From Achromobacter sp. ASV32 (GTDB taxonomy: Bacteria > Pseudomonadota > Gammaproteobacteria > Burkholderiales > Burkholderiaceae_B): a stretch of 64,000 nucleotides of DNA. Both the position numbers and the translations under genes were made by a program. The DNA lies in contig NZ_JAELTJ010000005.1 of assembly GCF_016428805.1 (NCBI RefSeq), positions 45,040-109,039 on the forward strand, written 5' to 3'. The notes below the pieces were generated by a model that saw nothing but the letters and a program-made list of their open reading frames with translations, did not search any database and had not been told where the DNA came from. Positions 59,810-64,000 of the stretch are shown here, piece after piece; the stretch's first letter is position 1, and each line of letters starts with the position of its first letter.

Positions 59810-60742
59810 ATGCTGGATGCGAGCCTGGAACCCCGTTTGGAATTCGTCACTTGCGCCAGTCCTGCCGGCCTGCATCGCATGGCGTATTGGGAGTGGGGCG
59901 ATCCGGCCAATGACCAGGTGCTGGTTTGCGTGCATGGTCTGACGCGTAGCGGCCGCGATTTCGACACCCTGGCGCGCCGGTTGGCGGATCGCTATCGCGT
60001 GGTCTGCCCCGATGTGGTGGGTCGTGGACGGTCGGATTGGCTGGTCAATCCGGCGTTCTACACCGTGCCGCAGTACGTATCCGACATGGTGACGCTGTTG
60101 GCGCGTCTGCGGCCGGCAAGACTGTCGTGGGTAGGGACTTCCATGGGCGGGCTGATCGGCCTGGGCCTGGCCGGCGCCGCCGCGTTTGCCCGGGCCATGC
60201 TGCCGCTGCGTCCGCATGCGGGCATGCTGCCGCCCCAGGAAGGCATCCGCCTGGACAAGCTGGTGCTCAACGACGTCGGTCCGCGCCTGGAAACCGGCGC
60301 CCTGGCACGCATCGGCCAGTACGTGGGGGAGCCGGGCGCGTTCGGTTCGTTCGCCGAGGCCGTGGCCGCAATGCGAGCCAATTCCGAAACCTTCGGCCCG
60401 CACACGGATGCGCAGTGGGAACACCTGGCGCGCTTCGTCTATCCCGAGCAGGGCGGGCAGTGGGTCAAGCATTACGATCTGGCGCTGGCCCAGCCGATGG
60501 CGATGACGCCCGAGGAACTGGCCGCTGGCGAAGAAGTGCTGTGGCGTTCGTATGACGCGGTGGATTGCCCGATCTTGATCGTGCGGGGCGAACAATCCGA
60601 CCTGCTGACGCGCGTGACCGCCGATGAGATGCGCCAGCGCAATCCGCGGGCCAGAGTGCTTGAGGTGCAGGGCGTGGGCCACGCGCCGACGTTGATGGCG
60701 GATGATCAGGTGACGCCGGTGGCGGATTTTCTGCTGAGCTAG
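59810..60742 (+). CDS. Alpha/beta-hydrolase-fold protein
   Basis: A 310-residue hydrolase with a complete catalytic set. The oxyanion motif is CVHGLTRSG (40-48), the nucleophile Ser111 is in VGTSMGG, the acidic residue is likely in VRGEQSDLL, and the His is in VQGVGHAPTLM. An insert after the nucleophile elbow (AAAFARAMLPLRPHAGMLPPQEG) is longer than usual and may form the cap. The substrate cannot be told. The start at 59810 (MLDASLEPRLEFVTC) follows TTGGAGTG; the much longer upstream frame overlaps the P-loop gene. Confidence 0.88.
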   Translation: MLDASLEPRLEFVTCASPAGLHRMAYWEWGDPANDQVLVCVHGLTRSGRDFDTLARRLADRYRVVCPDVVGRGRSDWLVNPAFYTVPQYVSDMVTLLARLRPARLSWVGTSMGGLIGLGLAGAAAFARAMLPLRPHAGMLPPQEGIRLDKLVLNDVGPRLETGALARIGQYVGEPGAFGSFAEAVAAMRANSETFGPHTDAQWEHLARFVYPEQGGQWVKHYDLALAQPMAMTPEELAAGEEVLWRSYDAVDCPILIVRGEQSDLLTRVTADEMRQRNPRARVLEVQGVGHAPTLMADDQVTPVADFLLS

Positions 60743-60782
60743 GTTCCGCCGCGCCTGGCCGACCACACCCGGCTGGCCGCAG

Positions 60783-60824
60783 CTCGCCGGCCACACCTCG
60801 CCGGCCGTACCTCGCCGGCCACAC
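60783..60824. repeat. Three tandem 14-bp repeats
   Basis: CTCGCCGGCCACAC, CTCGCCGGCCGTAC and CTCGCCGGCCACAC stand head to tail. They are preceded by a degenerate copy and followed by CGAACC-type 6-bp repeats. They lie in the 184-bp gap before the PHP gene. Confidence 0.8.
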
Positions 60825-60926
60825 CGAACCCGAACCCGACCCCGGCCGCGGCGGGGTCTTCATATTGGGGACACCGCTCCGTGGCCGCGCTATCCACGGG
60901 CACGGGGCTTCTCTACAATAGGCCTC

Positions 60927-61772
60927 ATGAAACCCACCGCCTTGAACATCGATCTGCATTGCCATTCCACCGTGTCGGACGGCGCGCTCGCGCCGCGCGA
61001 CGTGGCGCAGCGTGCGCACGCCAATGGCGTCGATGTCTGGGCGCTGACCGACCATGACGAAGTCGGTGGTCTGGCCGAAGCGGCGGCGATGGCGCAGGAA
61101 TTGGGCATGCGCTACGCCACCGGGGTCGAGATATCCGTGACCTGGGCGGGCCTGACGGTGCATATCGTCGGCCTGCGTTTCGATCCGGCCAATACCGCCC
61201 TGGTCGAAGGCCTGCGCAAGACGCGCTCGGGCCGTGCCGAACGCGCCAAGCGCATCGGCGAGCGCCTGGCCGACATGGGCATGCCCGGCGCCTACGAAGG
61301 CGCGCTGCCGTTCGCCGGCAACCCGGAGCTGATCAGCCGCACGCACTTCGCGCGCTATCTGGTCGAAGCGGGCTACTGTCCCGACGTGCAAACCGTATTC
61401 ACCAAGCACCTGGGCGACGATCGGCCTGGCCACGTGCCGATGCAGTGGGCCACGCTGGCCGAAGCCGTGGGCTGGATCCGGGGCGCGGGCGGCATCGCCG
61501 TCATCGCGCATCCGGGTCGCTACAAGTACACGCCGCTGCAATTCGCGGCGCTGTTCGACGAATTCCTGCAATTGGGCGGTCTGGGCATTGAAGTCACCAC
61601 GGGCAGCCACACGGTGGAAGAAGCGCGCCAGTACGCCGACGTCGCGCGCCGCTATGGCTTCCTGGCTTCGCGCGGGTCCGACTTTCACAGCCCTAAGGAA
61701 AGCCGGATGGACCTGGGCCGCCTGCCGCCTTTGCCGCCTGATCTGAAGCCGGTCTGGCACGACTGGTTCTAG
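60927..61772 (+). CDS. PHP-domain phosphoesterase (RNase AM/TrpH family)
   Basis: A 281-residue metal-dependent phosphoesterase. PHP motifs are IDLHCHSTVSDG (HxH), WALTDHDEVGGL, the Glu in TGVEISVTW, VIAHPGRY and ASRGSDFHSP, which together form the trinuclear metal site. E. coli YciV (RNase AM) of this family is a 5'-3' exoribonuclease that also dephosphorylates 3',5'-bisphosphonucleotides; the length is close. The start MKPTALNIDLHCH at 60927 is firm. greB follows on the same strand after 112 nt. Confidence 0.9.
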   Translation: MKPTALNIDLHCHSTVSDGALAPRDVAQRAHANGVDVWALTDHDEVGGLAEAAAMAQELGMRYATGVEISVTWAGLTVHIVGLRFDPANTALVEGLRKTRSGRAERAKRIGERLADMGMPGAYEGALPFAGNPELISRTHFARYLVEAGYCPDVQTVFTKHLGDDRPGHVPMQWATLAEAVGWIRGAGGIAVIAHPGRYKYTPLQFAALFDEFLQLGGLGIEVTTGSHTVEEARQYADVARRYGFLASRGSDFHSPKESRMDLGRLPPLPPDLKPVWHDWF

Positions 61773-61884
61773 GGCAACGGCCCCATGCCGGCGGCACACG
61801 GTCGCCTGGCGCCCGGTACGGCACGCCCGTGCCGCCCTTGAATTGAACTGAATGCACTGAATCCGCGCCCGAGGCGCAGCCGCC

Positions 61885-62436
61885 ATGAACAAAGCATTTG
61901 TCAAAGAATCCGACAACGAGGACGACGACGACCTGCCGCAGGCCCAGGCCTTGCCCGCGGGCACCAAGAACTACATGACGCCCGAAGGCTATGAGCGCCT
62001 GCGGGCCGAACTGACGCATCTGATGAACGTGGAGCGTCCGTCGGTGGTGCAGGTGGTGTCGTGGGCCGCGTCCAACGGCGACCGTTCCGAGAACGGCGAC
62101 TATCTCTACGGCAAGAAGCGCTTGCGCGAGATCGACCGGCGGATGCGCTTTCTGACCAAGCGGCTCGACATCGCCGAGGTCGTCGATCCGGCCATCCAGC
62201 CCAACCGCGACCAGGTTTTTTTCGGCGCCACGGTGCTGTACTCGGACAAAGCGGGGGACGAGCACACCGTCACGATCGTGGGCGTGGACGAGGCCGAGCC
62301 GCTGGCCGGCAAGATCAGCTGGATCTCGCCGGTGGCGCGGGCGCTGATCAAGGCCCGCGAGGGCGACACGGTGGTGCTGCGCACCCCGGGCGGCATCGAG
62401 GAACTGGACATCCTGGAAGTGCGCTATCCGCAATGA
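61885..62436 (+). CDS. greB: Transcription elongation factor GreB
   Basis: A 183-residue factor that enters the RNA polymerase secondary channel and stimulates cleavage of backtracked RNA. The coiled-coil N-terminal domain contains YMTPEGYERLRAEL and the tip GDRSENGDYLYGKKRLREIDRRMRFL, where acidic residues reach the active centre. The C-terminal FKBP-like domain shows WISPVARALIKAREGDTV. The GKKRLREIDRR spacing is GreB- rather than GreA-like. An acidic 25-residue leader (DNEDDDDLP) precedes the conserved part. Confidence 0.95.
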   Translation: MNKAFVKESDNEDDDDLPQAQALPAGTKNYMTPEGYERLRAELTHLMNVERPSVVQVVSWAASNGDRSENGDYLYGKKRLREIDRRMRFLTKRLDIAEVVDPAIQPNRDQVFFGATVLYSDKAGDEHTVTIVGVDEAEPLAGKISWISPVARALIKAREGDTVVLRTPGGIEELDILEVRYPQ

Positions 62437-62538
62437 CGGCGCCTGCAGCCAGGCGGCATGGCGCAGGGCGGCCCGGCAGCCGTTCCCGCCAGGCCGGCCC
62501 GAACTAAGTCTGCCCAAAAAGGGCAGCCCGGAATAGGC

Positions 62539-62574
62539 GACGGGCGCCGGCTTGTGGCCGGCGCCCGTCTTTTG
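62539..62574 (+). terminator. Terminator after greB
   Basis: GACGGGCGCCGG (62539-62550) and CCGGCGCCCGTC (62558-62569) form a perfect 12-bp stem, followed by TTTT. A small TGCCC-AAAAA-GGGCA hairpin lies just before it. Confidence 0.88.
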
Positions 62575-62641
62575 GTGGGCGGGATCTGGCGTCCCTGCCT
62601 CGGTTGGCGGCTTGCGCCGCCGTTCCCCTGGGGCTTGCTGC

Positions 62642-63670
62642 TTATTTCTTGCGGTTGGCGATCGACTTTTCGGCCAGGTTGACCAGGTCTTCGCCGATCT
62701 GCTTTTTCCACTTGTCGTAGACGGGCTGGGTGATCTTGGCGAACGCGTCGTGGTCGGCCTGGCTCAGCGTCGTCACGGTCACGCCGTGGCCTTCGATTTC
62801 CTTGAGCAGGGACGGGTCTTCGGGCGTGACGCCCTTGCGCGCGATCACGATCTGCTGTTTGCCGGCGTCCAGCGCGGCCTGGCGCACGATGTCGCGGTCC
62901 TTTTCAGACCACGAATTCCAGACCTCGCGGTTGACCACGAAGATCAGCGGGTCGGCCACGTAGTTCCACAGCGTCAGGTATTTCTGGCCCACGGTGTAGA
63001 GCTTGGAACCCGTGTAGATGGACAGGGGATTTTCCTGGCCGTCGACCGCGCCGCTGGCCAGCGCCGGCTGGGCGTCGGCCCAGCTCATCTGGGTCGGGTT
63101 GGCGCCCAGCGCGGTGAACGTATCGATGTACAGCGGCGAGCCCACCACACGCAGCTTCATGCCCTTCATGTCTTCGGGGCGCTTGATTTCGCGCTTGGAG
63201 TTGCTGACCTGGCGATAGCCGTTTTCGCCCCAGGCCAGCGGCACCACGCCGGCTTTTTCGATCAGCTTGAACATTTCGCGGCCCACGTCGCCTTGCACCA
63301 GCGCATCGATGGCGGCGTAGTCCGGCATCAGGAAGGGCAGCGAGAACAGGTTGAGCTGCTTGATCTGCGGCGACCAGTTGATGGTCGAGCCGACCGCCAT
63401 GTCGATGACGCCCTGGCGGATGGCGGTGAATTCGCGGGTCTGGTCGCCCTGGACCAGCGAGGTGCCGGGGTACACCTTGATGTTGATGCGGCCCTGGGTG
63501 CGCTCGCGCACCAGGTTGGACCAGATTTCGGCGCCCTGGCCCCACGGGAAGGTGGTGCCGACGACGATGGAAAGCTTGTATTCGGGCTTGTAGTTCTGCG
63601 CCTGCGCGGCCGGTGCGCCGACGACGGCGGCGGCGCACAGGGCGGCGCCGATCAGGTTGCGGAAATTCAT
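62642..63670 (-). CDS. TRAP transporter solute-binding protein (DctP family)
   Basis: A 342-residue periplasmic binding protein of a tripartite ATP-independent importer, usually for C4-dicarboxylates, sialic or sugar acids. The signal peptide MNFRNLIGAALCAAAVVGAPAAQA ends at about residue 24. DctP signatures are FAIRQGVIDMAVGS-type sequence, MKLRVVGSPLYIDTFTALGANPTQMSWADAQPAL (with the carboxylate-binding Arg in KLRV) and GAVDGQENPLS. The DctQ/DctM membrane genes are not downstream (greB is convergent), so they must lie beyond the contig end or elsewhere. Confidence 0.93.
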   Translation of the reverse strand: MNFRNLIGAALCAAAVVGAPAAQAQNYKPEYKLSIVVGTTFPWGQGAEIWSNLVRERTQGRINIKVYPGTSLVQGDQTREFTAIRQGVIDMAVGSTINWSPQIKQLNLFSLPFLMPDYAAIDALVQGDVGREMFKLIEKAGVVPLAWGENGYRQVSNSKREIKRPEDMKGMKLRVVGSPLYIDTFTALGANPTQMSWADAQPALASGAVDGQENPLSIYTGSKLYTVGQKYLTLWNYVADPLIFVVNREVWNSWSEKDRDIVRQAALDAGKQQIVIARKGVTPEDPSLLKEIEGHGVTVTTLSQADHDAFAKITQPVYDKWKKQIGEDLVNLAEKSIANRKK

Positions 63671-63748
63671 GTTGCCTCTCCTCTCTTTGCTGTGTTGTCT
63701 GTTGTTGTCATGAAGGTCATGCCGGCCCGGGCGCGTGCCCGGCCAGGC

Positions 63749-63778
63749 CTAGGGCCTGTTCACACTAGAAGGCGCCTC
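63749..63778. repeat. Dispersed repeat, copy 2
   Basis: This 30-bp stretch is the exact reverse complement of 54406-54435. It starts CTAGGGCCTGTTCACACTAG and continues AAGGCGCCTC. It sits upstream of the TRAP gene, about 35 nt before the sequence turns into adapter. Confidence 0.75.
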
Positions 63779-63811
63779 GCACAGGCCGGTAATCGGGCGC
63801 CAGGCTAGGCG

Positions 63812-64000
<189 letters not shown>

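Noticed and set aside
53392..63811. Shared peptide LGPVHTRRRL in open frames near 54.4 kb and 63.7 kb
   Set aside because: Not a protein motif; it is translation of the 30-bp dispersed repeat and its flanks in both copies.

Overview
This window is a GC-rich (about 65%) chromosomal segment, almost certainly from a betaproteobacterium of the family Alcaligenaceae (Achromobacter or Bordetella). The reasons are gene order and protein character: tig-clpP-clpX-lon, a full iscRSUA-hscBA-fdx-iscX operon, a recJ/prfB/lysS neighbourhood, abundant ABC/TRAP solute uptake and several Fur-type siderophore receptors. It reads as core chromosome with metabolic accessory genes between housekeeping blocks. I see no prophage, integrase, transposase, CRISPR array, rRNA or tRNA.

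Layout. 1-6.3 kb: a partial upstream gene, then the proteolysis cluster tig, clpP, clpX and lon, with a sigma-32-like promoter before lon. 6.4-11.4 kb: lexA with a perfect SOS box, an aromatic/aspartate aminotransferase, divergent uvrB and a low-molecular-weight protein tyrosine phosphatase. 11.5-17.1 kb: the iron-sulfur cluster (ISC) operon behind an IscR box. 17.2-18.1 kb: a double-domain methylglyoxal synthase. 18.2-20.3 kb: a Fur-controlled hydroxamate-type TonB receptor. 20.4-29.9 kb: a branched-chain-type ABC importer, acyl-CoA ligase, thiolase and TetR regulator with overlapping or closely spaced reading frames, facing a divergent PaaG-like crotonase. 29.9-33.6 kb: benE-like transporter and yggS, coupled and divergent from a MocR regulator. 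33.7-37.4 kb: prfB (programmed frameshift), an SDR gene, lysS and a small membrane protein. 37.7-44.7 kb: an MFS transporter, recJ with its partner gene, lolC/E, lolD and tatD. 44.8-49.8 kb: two more Fur-linked siderophore receptors separated by what looks like the remnant of a histidine kinase. 49.8-54.3 kb: thiM behind a TPP riboswitch, comEC, and a TonB-domain periplasmic protein. 54.4-63.7 kb: a LysR regulator divergent from a GMC oxidoreductase, cfa, small genes, an alpha/beta hydrolase, a PHP-domain phosphoesterase, greB and a TRAP solute-binding protein.

The last about 190 bases are not genomic. They are Illumina Nextera adapter read-through followed by a poly-G run, so the biological sequence ends near 63811. 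A 30-bp sequence just before the adapter is the exact reverse complement of one at 54406-54435, so the contig stops at a dispersed repeat.

No clearly new multi-gene system is evident. The best leads are the MocR/BenE/YggS module (possible vitamin B6 link), the liv/acyl-CoA ligase/thiolase/TetR catabolic operon with a shared candidate operator, the tandem methylglyoxal synthase and the decayed kinase.
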